From Cavenderia fasciculata (Eukaryota; Evosea; Eumycetozoa; Acytosteliales; Cavenderiaceae): DNA of 64,000 nt. Shown piece after piece: positions 43,501-53,564 of this stretch. Both the position numbers and the translations under genes were made by a program. The stretch's first letter is position 1, and each line of letters opens with the position of its first letter. Under the pieces are notes generated by a model. The model did not search any database. It saw nothing but the letters and a program-made list of their open reading frames with translations, and had not been told where the DNA came from. Location of the stretch: positions 387,358 to 451,357 of the forward strand of contig NW_004457713.1 of assembly GCF_000203815.1 (NCBI RefSeq). The letters are read 5' to 3'.

Positions 43501-43628
43501 TATCAATCTTTCTATCTATCTCTTTCTACACATACTTTTAGTTGAGTATTTGGTATTGTTTTAGGTTTAATTTGAACGATTCTATTGTATCTACGCCTAC
43601 AACATCCTCCACATCTAGTTCTTGCCAT
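40569..43628 (-). CDS. ankyrin-like family copy I, intact, 979 aa
   Basis: Exon 1 is 43536-43628 (31 codons, MARTRCGGCCRRRYNRIVQI...), donor GTATGT. The intron 43416-43535 carries two poly-A/T runs, and exon 2 is 40569-43415 (GCDDSKCNQSNKEHHDRVIK). It is the longest copy and differs in style from the rest: codon use is more mixed and richer in G and C, exon 1 is unusual (Cys/Arg-rich) and the C-terminus ends in a lysine-rich tail with KKRK, KKKSK and KKKVK clusters that could act as a nuclear localisation signal. It shares LLKERIEREEKEL, LSTKQSRW, FKMILDLEYFD and LPIANYLVCHGHI. Poly-Q and Pro/Gln tracts are present. It may be a selected or founding member of the array. Confidence 0.85.
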
Positions 43629-44346
43629 GATGACGATGATGATTATATTATTATATGTAAGATTAAAAAAAAGATAAATGAAAAGAGATAGAGAAGAGAG
43701 AGTTTACTATTTATTTATTTTTTTATAAATAAGTTTTTATAAGTGGTTGTGCGCAGCGAGACGCAAAGAATAAAAATATCTTTTTTTTTTTTTTTTTGAT
43801 GGTTTTGATGATCGGACTATAAAACTTTATAAAGTTTTGTGTGGTGTATGTCTAGATAGATAAAAGTTAAAAATTATTATTATTATATTATATATATATT
43901 TGTTTTTACTAGTTGATGAGAGTATGAAATAAAAATAATAAAAATGACCTACGATCATTCACACAACAACTATTTATTTATTTTGTATGTCATACAAAGA
44001 GATAAAAAAAAAAGATAAATATAAAAAATAATCTAAACATTTCTTTGACGGTATGCAAATATGAAATATGAAATTGATTAGATTAGATGGAGATAATACC
44101 CCCTATCTGATACTGCATCCCTACCTATTCGATCTAAACTAAAAGTAAAGAGAATCAATCAAGAAATGTTCAAGTCCGAAAAAGGAAACATGAAAAAAAC
44201 AAAAATTAAATTTAATTGTTTGTTTTTTTTGTGACAAAACACTGATCGGTGGTGATCTCTCAAACAGTACACCAATACCTCATTATACCCCCTTCAATTC
44301 ATAGACATAAATGTAGAAGAGCTCGAAAATTTGGGCTACCCAACGA
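43629..44346. other. AT-rich intergenic region before histone H3
   Basis: Long T and A runs, including a 15-17 bp T run near 43780. No gene supported. Confidence 0.6.
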
Positions 44347-44556
44347 GTGGTAATATGGGTTTTATTAGTTTCCCAAGCTAGATTCAAAGTATACGAGTGG
44401 TTTGCACGTGCCATTTCCATTGATCGTCGTGTGCATTGGATATATAAGGAAATCAAGTTTCCTTTTCAGGACAAGAGAAATGATTCTCTTGTCTATACTA
44501 GGAATTTGTGTAAGTTGTACACGAGATGGAACAAGCAAATGGAAGGGATTTCATAG
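44347..44556 (+). other. coding-like open frame of unknown origin
   Basis: 69 codons of balanced composition: QARFKVYEWFARAISIDRRV, then HWIYKEIKFPFQDKRNDSLV and a C-terminal KLYTRWNKQMEGIS. It has no ATG in a convincing context and no family is recognised; possibly an old exon. A 24-nt hairpin lies within it. Confidence 0.3.
44470..44493. repeat. perfect 10-bp hairpin, ATGA loop
   Basis: GACAAGAGAA-ATGA-TTCTCTTGTC, about 416 bp upstream of the histone H3 start. Confidence 0.7.
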
Positions 44557-44908
44557 GTTCCCGCTTCTATTCACTCTTTTCACACACATAAACACACTAA
44601 CAACAATAGTTTTCTCTAAACATTCTATAAATATAATTATATCAAGTTTGGTTTAGTATACCCCATACAAGGTGATTGGATGGGTAGTTGAGATCCAAAA
44701 AAACCAAAACAACTCAACAAATATATTCCTCGGAAAAATATATTAACACATCCGTCATCATCCATTCCCTCAATCTGGGTTTATTGTCACATTTCAAAAA
44801 TGATAAATAGTCAACTTTCAACTCTTCATTTTTTATAAATCATTTTGTTATCAACCAAACAAACAAATAATTATCAATCAACTTTATAATAAATAATAAA
44901 TAATAATA

Positions 44909-45319
44909 ATGGCGCGTACAAAACATACAGCAAGAAAATCAACTGGTGCCAAGGTACCACGTAAACATCTTTCATCAAAGTCTGCATTGACCAATATGGG
45001 TGGTGCACCAGGTATCAAAAAGACTCATCGTTATCGTCCCGGTACTGTCGCATTGAGAGAGATTCGTCGTTACCAAAAGAGCAGTGAGTTGCTCATCAAA
45101 AAGCTACCATTCCAACGTCTTGTTAGAGAGATTGCTCAAGAGTTCAAGTCTGACCTTCGTTTCCAATCGGCTGCCATTCAAGCCCTCCAAGAAGCTTCAG
45201 AGTCCTATTTGGTCGGTCTCTTTGAAGATACCAACTTGTGTGCCATCCATGCTAAACGTGTAACCATCATGACAAAAGATATCAGTCTTGCTAGAAGAAT
45301 TCGTGGTGAAAGAACTTAA
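44909..45319 (+). CDS. histone H3 variant, 136 aa
   Basis: Core nucleosome histone, intronless, same length as canonical H3. The core is strongly conserved ([57 protein letters not shown]). The H3.3-like pattern AAIQ is found at the position that is AAIG in H3.3 and SAVM in H3.1. The tail keeps K4, K9, K14, K18, K23, K36 and K37, but the segment around residue 27 is L-T-N instead of R-K-S, so there is no K27. Residue 5 is H rather than Q, 38 is T rather than P, and TIMTKD replaces TIMPKD; the C-terminus ends ERT. An AT-rich leader precedes the ATG. It separates the two large gene families. Confidence 0.95.
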   Translation: MARTKHTARKSTGAKVPRKHLSSKSALTNMGGAPGIKKTHRYRPGTVALREIRRYQKSSELLIKKLPFQRLVREIAQEFKSDLRFQSAAIQALQEASESYLVGLFEDTNLCAIHAKRVTIMTKDISLARRIRGERT

Positions 45320-45538
45320 AGGTCTAGATAGATATCCAGTTCTACTCCAACTCAACTCTCACGCTCTGTTCCATGTACTTTAATCACCTTTTTCTCACTC
45401 CCTCGCGCACTCACTCACTCACATCAGTCATTTAATTATAAAGATGTGTGACACCTATTCACTATAATACATATTTAAATAATAATCATAAACTCTAAAC
45501 TCTTTACACATATAATAAATAAAATTAAAAAAAAAAAA

Positions 45539-45570
45539 GAATCAATGGACCTTTGGTAGTTCATCGATTC
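45539..45570 (+). terminator. stem-loop downstream of histone H3
   Basis: GAATCAATGGAC pairs with GTTCATCGATTC (one mismatch, one G-T pair) around an 8-nt loop, directly after a poly-A/T run and 220 bp past the H3 stop. It could mark the H3 mRNA end or be a chance hairpin; it does not match the animal histone stem-loop consensus. Confidence 0.4.
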
Positions 45571-45619
45571 CCCCTCAAACCAAGATCTTTATTATTTATT
45601 TATTACTATATCATTCAAT

Positions 45620-47422
45620 ATGTCTATGTACGATTTATCTAATCTATTACTATCACAAATCATAACAGAGATTGAAGATAATGTAGATATAATATGTTTG
45701 TTGTTAACTTGTAAAAAGTTGTATAATAATAGTAGTTTAAAGAGATCGATTCAGTTTAAAGGAGTAGGAGAAGTTATCAATACAGAAAAAGGAGAGGTAT
45801 CACAACAGTTTATAGCAACATTTAGTCTATTCAAACTGTTATCTTTTAAAGATATCTTGAAGAATAGTATATCTGATCAACAAGCGATATTTCCTGAACT
45901 CGATCAAAAAGAATACAAACTTGGCTTCTATTTAAACAAAGATGATAAAAGCAGTCGTAACATTACAACAGCTTTGGTGCATTATTTAGATGTACCAACA
46001 GCAATAGAGTCTGCCTACAAGATACCATCAATCGAGACACTATTCATTGACGACGAGCAAAGTCAGGTTATCAATCTTTCCTCTATCCAAAAGTTCTTAC
46101 CACGTCTCCAACGACTATCAGTTAGTGCGGGTGGCTTGGAGCTAGGTCACTGTCCATCACTCAAGTATCTCAAACTAGACACGGACACCGCATTCGCTTT
46201 GGCTGACTTGGCACTAGAAAAATTCGAATCACTTACAGAGTTGTCAATCTCTTGTTACTATGTGTCAAGTATGGGTCTATTTCCAAGTAGTCTGACATCA
46301 CTCACTTTGGGACAGATCGTAATACCTCCAAGAGACACCTTCATCGCATTGACATCGCTCGTGTATCTAGAGATTAAACTCATGTTGGATATGTTCGAAG
46401 GTGCTGTGATGCAATCAGAGATCAATCTCTCTCCTCTACACAAACTCGAAACATTCAAGATAAAAGGTGATTGTTTTAATCAATCGATCGAGATTACTCT
46501 GCCACCTTCCATCAAGGTTCTTGACCTCTTGGTCAGTTGTGAACAAATCCCATCTAAATGTAAACTACTGCTGTTGGAGAAATTAAATGTATCACAAAGC
46601 CTTTTGATTGAAGGTGGATTCAGTATGGCGTCATCACCATTGCTAAAGGATCTAGTTATTACCAATTGCCATGTAATCATGCCAGCCAATCTAATCCCAC
46701 CAAGTGTCCAAAAACTTGTCATCGATAAATCCTCTGAAGAAGATATACTCGGACAAGTTGTATTCCCACCATCACTCACTCATCTAACTATCAAGGGAGA
46801 TTACTGTGAATCTATTCAACATTTACCTGAATCACTGGTCAAACTCAACCAGGTGATGACTGAATCAGTCTATTCCTCACTTCCAATTGATCATCAATTG
46901 GAAAAACTCAACCTCTTGGATATCATTGGTGACTTTAAGATTGACATTTCATCACCATCCATCAAATATCTATCGATTCCATTGAATCCTATCACCAACA
47001 CCACCTCAGATATTTTTTCGAGTTATTCAATCAGTTCGATGATCACAACATTGGAAACCATCACCAACCAACCAAAACAACAATGGCTACCACCCAATAC
47101 TACCCATCTATCTTGTTACCTCAAGAACCATGCCTATGAGCCTTTGACATTTAGATTAGATGAAATAGTCAATCACACCAATGTTAGATATTTATCTCTC
47201 ATTTTTGACAATCACACAACATTACAATTTTCAATTCAAAGACTAGACTCTGACAATAACAATGTATTGGTATTGGAAAGACAGTCATTGACCGGTGGAA
47301 TCATCACTCAACAACAATATGATAGTATTAAATTCTATTTTATGGGCAGATCTTCTATTTCATTTCATTTTAATTGGGATTTTACTTCTTCATCTTCTTC
47401 AACTCCAAAGGTTGAACAATAA
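45620..47422 (+). CDS. F-box-like/LRR array member K, 600 aa
   Basis: First gene of the forward block. The F-box-like start is MSMYDLSNLLLSQIITEIED, then NVDIICLLLTCKKLYNNSSL. Leucine-rich repeats of the FNIP-like type follow (LPRLQRLSV, LFPSSLTSLTLGQIVIPPRD, LPPSIKVLDLLVS, VFPPSLTHLTIKG, LPESLVKLN). The conserved C-terminal block has WLPPNTTHLSCYL, FRLDEIVNHTNVRYLSL, FSIQRLDSDNNNVLVLERQ and SLTGGIIT. The family start suggests an SCF-type adaptor with the LRR face binding a partner. It ends with a short Ser-rich tail. Intronless. Confidence 0.85.
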   Translation: MSMYDLSNLLLSQIITEIEDNVDIICLLLTCKKLYNNSSLKRSIQFKGVGEVINTEKGEVSQQFIATFSLFKLLSFKDILKNSISDQQAIFPELDQKEYKLGFYLNKDDKSSRNITTALVHYLDVPTAIESAYKIPSIETLFIDDEQSQVINLSSIQKFLPRLQRLSVSAGGLELGHCPSLKYLKLDTDTAFALADLALEKFESLTELSISCYYVSSMGLFPSSLTSLTLGQIVIPPRDTFIALTSLVYLEIKLMLDMFEGAVMQSEINLSPLHKLETFKIKGDCFNQSIEITLPPSIKVLDLLVSCEQIPSKCKLLLLEKLNVSQSLLIEGGFSMASSPLLKDLVITNCHVIMPANLIPPSVQKLVIDKSSEEDILGQVVFPPSLTHLTIKGDYCESIQHLPESLVKLNQVMTESVYSSLPIDHQLEKLNLLDIIGDFKIDISSPSIKYLSIPLNPITNTTSDIFSSYSISSMITTLETITNQPKQQWLPPNTTHLSCYLKNHAYEPLTFRLDEIVNHTNVRYLSLIFDNHTTLQFSIQRLDSDNNNVLVLERQSLTGGIITQQQYDSIKFYFMGRSSISFHFNWDFTSSSSSTPKVEQ

Positions 47423-47483
47423 AAAAACAAATAATTGCAAGTTCATTCATTTTTTTTTCTTTCATTCACACAAAAGAATACCT

Positions 47484-49457
47484 ATGTCTATATTATCTCT
47501 ATCTAATCTAGTATTATTACAAATCATAAGAGAGATTCAAGACAATGTAGATATCATATGTTTTATGTTAACTTGTAAAAAGTTATACCAAAATAGTAGT
47601 TTAAAGAGATGCGTTAGATTCAAAGGGATTGAGGAACTAATCGATATTGAAAAGAGAGAGATATCACAAAGGTTTATACCATCAACAATCAATCAATTCA
47701 AACTATTATCATTTAAAGATATATTGATGAATAGTATCAATCAACAACAACTTTTAATAGACTGTCTCATCGACCCAACAATCATTAATAATGACACAAG
47801 TAACATTACAACAACAATGATCAAAGATTATGATTTTATTCCGTCAATATACTCTATACCATCAATCGAGACACTATTCATCAATGACCAAAGTGAAGAA
47901 AAGGATCCAGAGGAAGATCGATTTCCCTATAATTATGACATGGATGAAGAAGAAGAAGAAGAGGAAACTGTAGATCTTACCTCCATCTCACTCTTGCCTA
48001 ATCTGCAACGACTCTTTGTTCGTTCTTACGATTTGGATATTGGAAAACACGAATCTATCAAGTCACTTGATTTACATGTCGACGAATTGGTCCATCTTAG
48101 TGTATTAGAGAACAAATTTGCATCACTGACCGAGCTTTGTATAAAGAGTAGATTTATTAGAAGTGACAAGATCCATCTACTCCCAAGTAGTCTTACATCG
48201 CTCACATTGGGACGTCTGGGAGTTCCTCCAAAAAAAGCATTCTATTCATTGACATCACTCCTGACACTTGATATCGATCTAGATTTTGACTGTCAGACTG
48301 AAAAACAACCATTCATCGATCTAAAGGGTCTACACAACCTAGAGTCTTTCAAGTTGGATGGAAATGATTACGAGCAACACATTTGCGTTGACTACACCAT
48401 CAAGATGACTGTCCCACCTTCAATCAAGAACCTCAACACCAGACTCACATGCATCAAAATTCATCCACAATGTACCATGCCACTATTAGAGAGATTAAAA
48501 GTACCACAATGCCTATTGCTTGAAAAAAAAATCCGTCTGTCGTCATCACCATTGCTAAAAAAACTAGTTATAGACTCTTGTTTTGATAAGATGCCAGCCA
48601 ATCTCATCCCATCCTCTCTTGAACATCTTTCAATCGATAAATTTTCAAGTGATGCCAATATACTTGACCAAGTTGTATTCCCACCGTCACTCACCTATCT
48701 ATCTATGAAGGGTACCTGTATCGAGACAGTCAATCGAAATAGACTTCCAAAATCACTCATCAAACTCAAGCAACTTATCAATGATCCAGTCCTTCCACCA
48801 CTACCACAACATTTAAAAGAAATCATTTGGAAATCATGCAATCAATTCAAAAATAATAAACCACTTTTGGTTTTCCCATCATCCACCAACAACAATAATA
48901 ATAACAACAACAACAATAATAGTTATCCACCTCTACTTGAAACACTCAACCTAATGGATATATGTGGTGACTTTACCATCAATGTACCACCAATCACAAA
49001 ATATCTGTCACTGCAATTGAAACCTTTCCTTGCTCCAGATGGAATTCCATTCTTTTCACTAGGTTCAAAGATTGACAGATCTCTAATGTCCCAACAATCA
49101 CAACAACAACAATGGTTACCAATCAATACTACACATCTAACTTGTCATTTGGGTGAAAAAACAAATGATAAAAAAAAGCTTGGTTTTAGATTAGATGAAG
49201 TAATCAATCATACCAATGTTAGATATTTATCGTTATCTAAATGGCATAGAGATATTCCATTTGAATTTTCAATTCAAAGATTGGATCCAGACAACAACAA
49301 TGTATTGGTTTTGGAAAGACATACACTTCAAGGTGGAATAATCACTCAAAGAAAATCAATCAACCAACAAAAACAATATGATTCAACTTATTTATATTTG
49401 GATACATCCTCTTCCAATCCATTTAAATTTAATTGGAGTTTTGATGTTTTAAACTAA
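47484..49457 (+). CDS. F-box-like/LRR array member L, 657 aa
   Basis: Start chosen at MSILSLSNLVLLQIIREIQD, which aligns with the other members; the open frame extends 63 codons further up, but that part overlaps the end of member K and is pyrimidine-rich noise. It lies only 61 bp after the stop of K. Special features are an acidic insert (MDEEEEEEE) near residue 150 and a poly-N run near residue 470. The conserved LRR blocks and C-terminal TTHLTCHL, FRLDEVINHTNVRYLSL and FSIQRLDPDNNNVLVLERH are all present. Confidence 0.85.
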   Translation: MSILSLSNLVLLQIIREIQDNVDIICFMLTCKKLYQNSSLKRCVRFKGIEELIDIEKREISQRFIPSTINQFKLLSFKDILMNSINQQQLLIDCLIDPTIINNDTSNITTTMIKDYDFIPSIYSIPSIETLFINDQSEEKDPEEDRFPYNYDMDEEEEEEETVDLTSISLLPNLQRLFVRSYDLDIGKHESIKSLDLHVDELVHLSVLENKFASLTELCIKSRFIRSDKIHLLPSSLTSLTLGRLGVPPKKAFYSLTSLLTLDIDLDFDCQTEKQPFIDLKGLHNLESFKLDGNDYEQHICVDYTIKMTVPPSIKNLNTRLTCIKIHPQCTMPLLERLKVPQCLLLEKKIRLSSSPLLKKLVIDSCFDKMPANLIPSSLEHLSIDKFSSDANILDQVVFPPSLTYLSMKGTCIETVNRNRLPKSLIKLKQLINDPVLPPLPQHLKEIIWKSCNQFKNNKPLLVFPSSTNNNNNNNNNNNSYPPLLETLNLMDICGDFTINVPPITKYLSLQLKPFLAPDGIPFFSLGSKIDRSLMSQQSQQQQWLPINTTHLTCHLGEKTNDKKKLGFRLDEVINHTNVRYLSLSKWHRDIPFEFSIQRLDPDNNNVLVLERHTLQGGIITQRKSINQQKQYDSTYLYLDTSSSNPFKFNWSFDVLN

Positions 49458-49603
49458 ACAACAAACAAATCAATTACAAAAGTACATCCAATTTAATAAT
49501 TACAAAATTAAAATAATTGTCTGTTTGTTTTTTTTTCTAGAACTTTTTAAAAAGGGTGGAAAGATTTCGATCTTCATCTTGCTATCATTCATATCATTCA
49601 CGA

Positions 49604-51556
49604 ATGTCTACTCTATTATCTTTATCTAATTTATTACTATTATATATTATAACAGATATTGAAGATAATGTAGATATAGTATGTTTGTTTTTAACTTGTA
49701 AACATTTATTAAATAATAGTAGTTTAAAGAGATTGATACAGTTTAAAGGTGTAGGAGAGCTAATCAATATTGAAAAGAGAGAGATATCAAAACAGATTTT
49801 TGCAACAGTCAATCGATTCAACCTATTATCATTTAAAGATATATTAGATAATAGTATATCTGCTCATCATACCATAATAGACAGTGACATCGAAAATAGA
49901 GACACTACCAACAGTACAATAGTATTGGTTAAAGATTACCAATTTATTCCATGTATCTACACGGTACCATCAATCGAGACACTAATCATCAACGATCAAA
50001 GAGAAATAAAGGATCCAGATGAATATGAAGATGAATATTCCTCCTACTATTATCAAAAAGAAGAAGAGGAAATGGTAGATCTTGGTTACATCTCACAGTT
50101 CTTACCTAATCTACAACGGCTAGATGTACGTTCATTTCTATTGCAAATTGGTCCACACTCATCGCTAAAGTCTCTGCATCTACATGTTGACGAATTCGTC
50201 AATCTAAGTGTATTGAAGAACAAATTCGATTCACTGACCGAGCTTAGTGTAAAGAGTAAATTTATATCAAGTGATACGATCAATCTATTGCCAAGTAGTC
50301 TTACATCACTCACACTAGGACCTCTTGGAATCCCACCAAGAAATGCATTCTATTCATTGACATCACTCGTGACACTAGATATCGATATAGAATTTGACAG
50401 TCATTCAGAAACCCCACCATTCATCGATCTTTCGGGTCTAATCAACCTAGAGACATTCAAGTTGAGTGGAAATGACGCTAAACGTCATGTCGACATGAAC
50501 TTTAACATCATGATGACAGTACCACCATCAATCAAGAACCTTGACATTGGACCTGCATGCATAACAATCCCATCGCAATGCCCAATGCCACTATTAGAGA
50601 GATTAAAAGTACAGCAATCTCTATTGATTGAGAACAAAGGCAGTCTGTCGTCATCACCATTACTCAAGAAACTGGTTATTGACCTTTGTTTTCAAAGGTT
50701 TCCAACCAATTTAATCCCATCAACACTCAAACAACTTACAATTCATAAATATTCTGGTAATGTCAATATACTTGGAAAGGGAGTATTCCCACCAACAATT
50801 ACCTCCCTATCCATCAAGGGGACAGGTATCGAGACAATTCATCCCAATAGACTACCATCACTCATTAAACTCAAACAAAGAATCAAAGGATCTGTCCTTC
50901 CTGCACTACCTCAACATTTAAAACAATTCACTTGGGAGGCCAGTCCTTATCGAAACGATAAACCACTATTAGTTTTCCCATCAACCAACAACTATCCACC
51001 TCATCTTGAAACACTCAACCTCGTAGATATCTATGATGACTTTACCATCAATGTACCACCAATCACCAAATATCTATTAATACCTTTAGAACCAAATTAT
51101 TCTGAAGATGGTATTCCAATATATTCAATTGGCTCAAAAATTGACAACACAATCATCCAATCACAACAACAACAACAATGGTTACCAGTCAATACTACCC
51201 ACCTAACTTGTCGGTTCTGTAAAGCGACAACAGGCAGAAAGGTTGCATTTAGATTGGATGAGGTAATCAATCATACCAATGTTACATATTTAAATATATG
51301 GATCATTAAAATTCTAGGGTTAAAATTTGAATTTACAATTCAAAGATTGGACTCTGACATCAATAATAATAACAACAGCGTATTGGTACTGGAAAGACAA
51401 ACACTTCAAGGTGGAATAATCACTCGGCAACAAAAAACAACAATCAACAGTCAACAACACCAACAATATGATCCAATTTATTTATATTTTAATATCGATT
51501 CTACTTCATCTCCATTTGAATTGAATTTATCTTATCAACACCCACCAATTCTATGA
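49604..51556 (+). CDS. F-box-like/LRR array member M, 650 aa
   Basis: Start at MSTLLSLSNLLLLYIITDIE, aligned with its neighbours; 16 extra open codons upstream (SSSCYHSYHSR) are probably leader. It follows L by 146 bp. It shares with L the acidic insert (DEYEDEYSSYYYQKEEEE) and the VSFLLQIG/ LRSYDLDIG-type repeat, so L, M and N form a closely related subgroup. The C-terminal block is present (TTHLTCRF, FRLDEVINHTNVTYL, TLQGGIITRQQ). Confidence 0.85.
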   Translation: MSTLLSLSNLLLLYIITDIEDNVDIVCLFLTCKHLLNNSSLKRLIQFKGVGELINIEKREISKQIFATVNRFNLLSFKDILDNSISAHHTIIDSDIENRDTTNSTIVLVKDYQFIPCIYTVPSIETLIINDQREIKDPDEYEDEYSSYYYQKEEEEMVDLGYISQFLPNLQRLDVRSFLLQIGPHSSLKSLHLHVDEFVNLSVLKNKFDSLTELSVKSKFISSDTINLLPSSLTSLTLGPLGIPPRNAFYSLTSLVTLDIDIEFDSHSETPPFIDLSGLINLETFKLSGNDAKRHVDMNFNIMMTVPPSIKNLDIGPACITIPSQCPMPLLERLKVQQSLLIENKGSLSSSPLLKKLVIDLCFQRFPTNLIPSTLKQLTIHKYSGNVNILGKGVFPPTITSLSIKGTGIETIHPNRLPSLIKLKQRIKGSVLPALPQHLKQFTWEASPYRNDKPLLVFPSTNNYPPHLETLNLVDIYDDFTINVPPITKYLLIPLEPNYSEDGIPIYSIGSKIDNTIIQSQQQQQWLPVNTTHLTCRFCKATTGRKVAFRLDEVINHTNVTYLNIWIIKILGLKFEFTIQRLDSDINNNNNSVLVLERQTLQGGIITRQQKTTINSQQHQQYDPIYLYFNIDSTSSPFELNLSYQHPPIL

Positions 51557-51656
51557 ATAAATTGCCTGTTCGGTTTATTTATTTTTTCTCGACAATCAAA
51601 TACTCTTTTCACCTGAAGATTCATTTCTTTTTTACTTTATTCATTTATATATATTA

Positions 51657-53537
51657 ATGACGACTATATTATCTTTATCTAATTTATTACTATTACAAAT
51701 CATCACAGATATTGAAGATAATGCAGATATAATATGTTTATTATTCACTTGTAAACAGTTGTATCAAAATAGTAGTTTAAAGAGATCGATTCAGTTTAAA
51801 GGAATAGGTGAACCAATCAATACCGAAAAGAGAAAGATATCAAAACAGTTTATAGAAACAGTTAATCGATTCAACCTCTACTCTTTTAAAGATATATTAG
51901 TGAATAGTTTGTCAGATCAACAAGTCATACTAGGCAAGGACCGTGTTACCGTCTATGCAGAAAAGAATAACAGAGTAGATAAAAGTAACATTACAACAGT
52001 CTTGGTAAAAGAGTACCAACTAGAAACAATACAGTCAATCTACCAGATACCATCAATCAAGACACTATTCATTAATGATCAAACAAATGAAAAAGCCTAT
52101 TTTAAGGTACATCTTTCCTCCATCTCACTCTTGCCTAATCTACAAAGACTCTTTGTTCGTTCGTACGATTTGGATATTGGTCAACACTCATCACTAAAGT
52201 CACTTGATCTACATGTCGGAGAACTGTACAATCTAAGTGTATTGGAGAACAAATTCGAATCACTGACCGAGCTTTGTATAAAGAGTGATTTTATATCAAG
52301 TGGCAGGATCAATCTATTGCCAAGTAGTCTTACATCACTCACTCTCGAACCTTTGGGAATACCTCCAAAAAATGCATTCCATTCATTGACTTTACTAGTG
52401 AAGCTTGATATCTATCTAGATTTTGGCAGTCAGGTCGAAGAACAACCATGCATCGATCTATTCTGTCTAAACAAACTCGAAACTTTAAAGTTAGGTGGAA
52501 ATGACTCTGAGCATTATATAAACTATATCATCGAGATTCAGTTACCTCCATCAATCAAGAACCTTGTTTTAATCCCAACATGCATATCAATCCCATCTGA
52601 ATGTCCAATGCCACTTTTAGAGCAATTAAAAGTACCACAATGTCTATTTACTAAAGGTGGATTCAGTATGTCGTCATCACCATTGCTCAAGAAACTGGTT
52701 ATTGACTCTTGTTTTGAAAATGTGGAAGCAAAAATGATTCCATCCTCTCTTGAACATCTTTCAATCGATAAAAATACAGGTGGTGCCAATATACTTGACC
52801 AAGTTGTATTCCCTACAACACTTACATATCTATCTTTGAAGGGTAGCTGGATCGAGACGGTCAATCCAAATAGACTTCCAGAATCATTGGTCAAACTCAA
52901 ACAAAATATCAAAGGACCTGTACTTCCTACACTACCTCAACATTTAAAACAATTCATTTGGAAGGCACAACCTTATCTATACTATAAACCATTATTAGTG
53001 TTCCCATCAACCAACAACTATCCACCTCATCTTGAAACACTCAACCTATTAGAGGTCCACAAAGACTTTACCATCAATGTACCACTCATCACAAAATATC
53101 TATTGATACCTCTAGACGCTGTTCATTCCACAGATGACACACAATTCTATTCGCTCGGATCAAAGATATCTAAATCGATCATCCTCCAACCACAATGGTT
53201 ACCAGTCAATACTACTCATCTAACTTGTCAGTTATGGAACGCATCAAAAGACAAAAAGTTGGGTTTTAGATTAGATGAAATAATCAATCGTACAAATGTA
53301 CGATATTTATCGCTCAGGATGATAAGTAGACAGAAACCAGCATCCGCTCCATTTGAATTTTCAATTCAAAGATTGGATCCAGACAATAGAAATGTATTGG
53401 TATTGGAAAGACAGTCATTGACAGGTGGAATAATCACTCAAAGAAAATCAATCGACAGCGGTCAACAATATGATCCTATTTATTTATATTTAAATAGGTC
53501 ATTTGGTTGGAGCTTTGGTAAAGAGCACATTCAATAA
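51657..53537 (+). CDS. F-box-like/LRR array member N, 626 aa
   Basis: Start MTTILSLSNLLLLQIITDIE, 100 bp after the M stop. It lacks the acidic insert of L and M but is otherwise very close to them (LFVRSYDLDIGQHSSLKSLDL, LPSSLTSLTLEPLGIPPKNA). The C-terminus carries FRLDEIINRTNVRYLSLRM, FSIQRLDPDNRNVLVLERQ and SLTGGIITQRK. Last member of the forward block; its stop faces the stop of the broken member O about 20-30 bp away. Confidence 0.85.
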   Translation: MTTILSLSNLLLLQIITDIEDNADIICLLFTCKQLYQNSSLKRSIQFKGIGEPINTEKRKISKQFIETVNRFNLYSFKDILVNSLSDQQVILGKDRVTVYAEKNNRVDKSNITTVLVKEYQLETIQSIYQIPSIKTLFINDQTNEKAYFKVHLSSISLLPNLQRLFVRSYDLDIGQHSSLKSLDLHVGELYNLSVLENKFESLTELCIKSDFISSGRINLLPSSLTSLTLEPLGIPPKNAFHSLTLLVKLDIYLDFGSQVEEQPCIDLFCLNKLETLKLGGNDSEHYINYIIEIQLPPSIKNLVLIPTCISIPSECPMPLLEQLKVPQCLFTKGGFSMSSSPLLKKLVIDSCFENVEAKMIPSSLEHLSIDKNTGGANILDQVVFPTTLTYLSLKGSWIETVNPNRLPESLVKLKQNIKGPVLPTLPQHLKQFIWKAQPYLYYKPLLVFPSTNNYPPHLETLNLLEVHKDFTINVPLITKYLLIPLDAVHSTDDTQFYSLGSKISKSIILQPQWLPVNTTHLTCQLWNASKDKKLGFRLDEIINRTNVRYLSLRMISRQKPASAPFEFSIQRLDPDNRNVLVLERQSLTGGIITQRKSIDSGQQYDPIYLYLNRSFGWSFGKEHIQ

Positions 53538-53564
53538 AACATCTTTTATTTATACAACTTTATT

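Noticed and set aside
44402-44656. 84-codon plus-strand frame
   Set aside because: Overlaps a better coding-like frame (44347-44556) in another phase and reads as low-complexity Ile/Ser/Thr at its end.
47295-47483. N-terminal extension of LRR member L
   Set aside because: It overlaps the end of member K, is pyrimidine-rich and does not align with paralogue starts.
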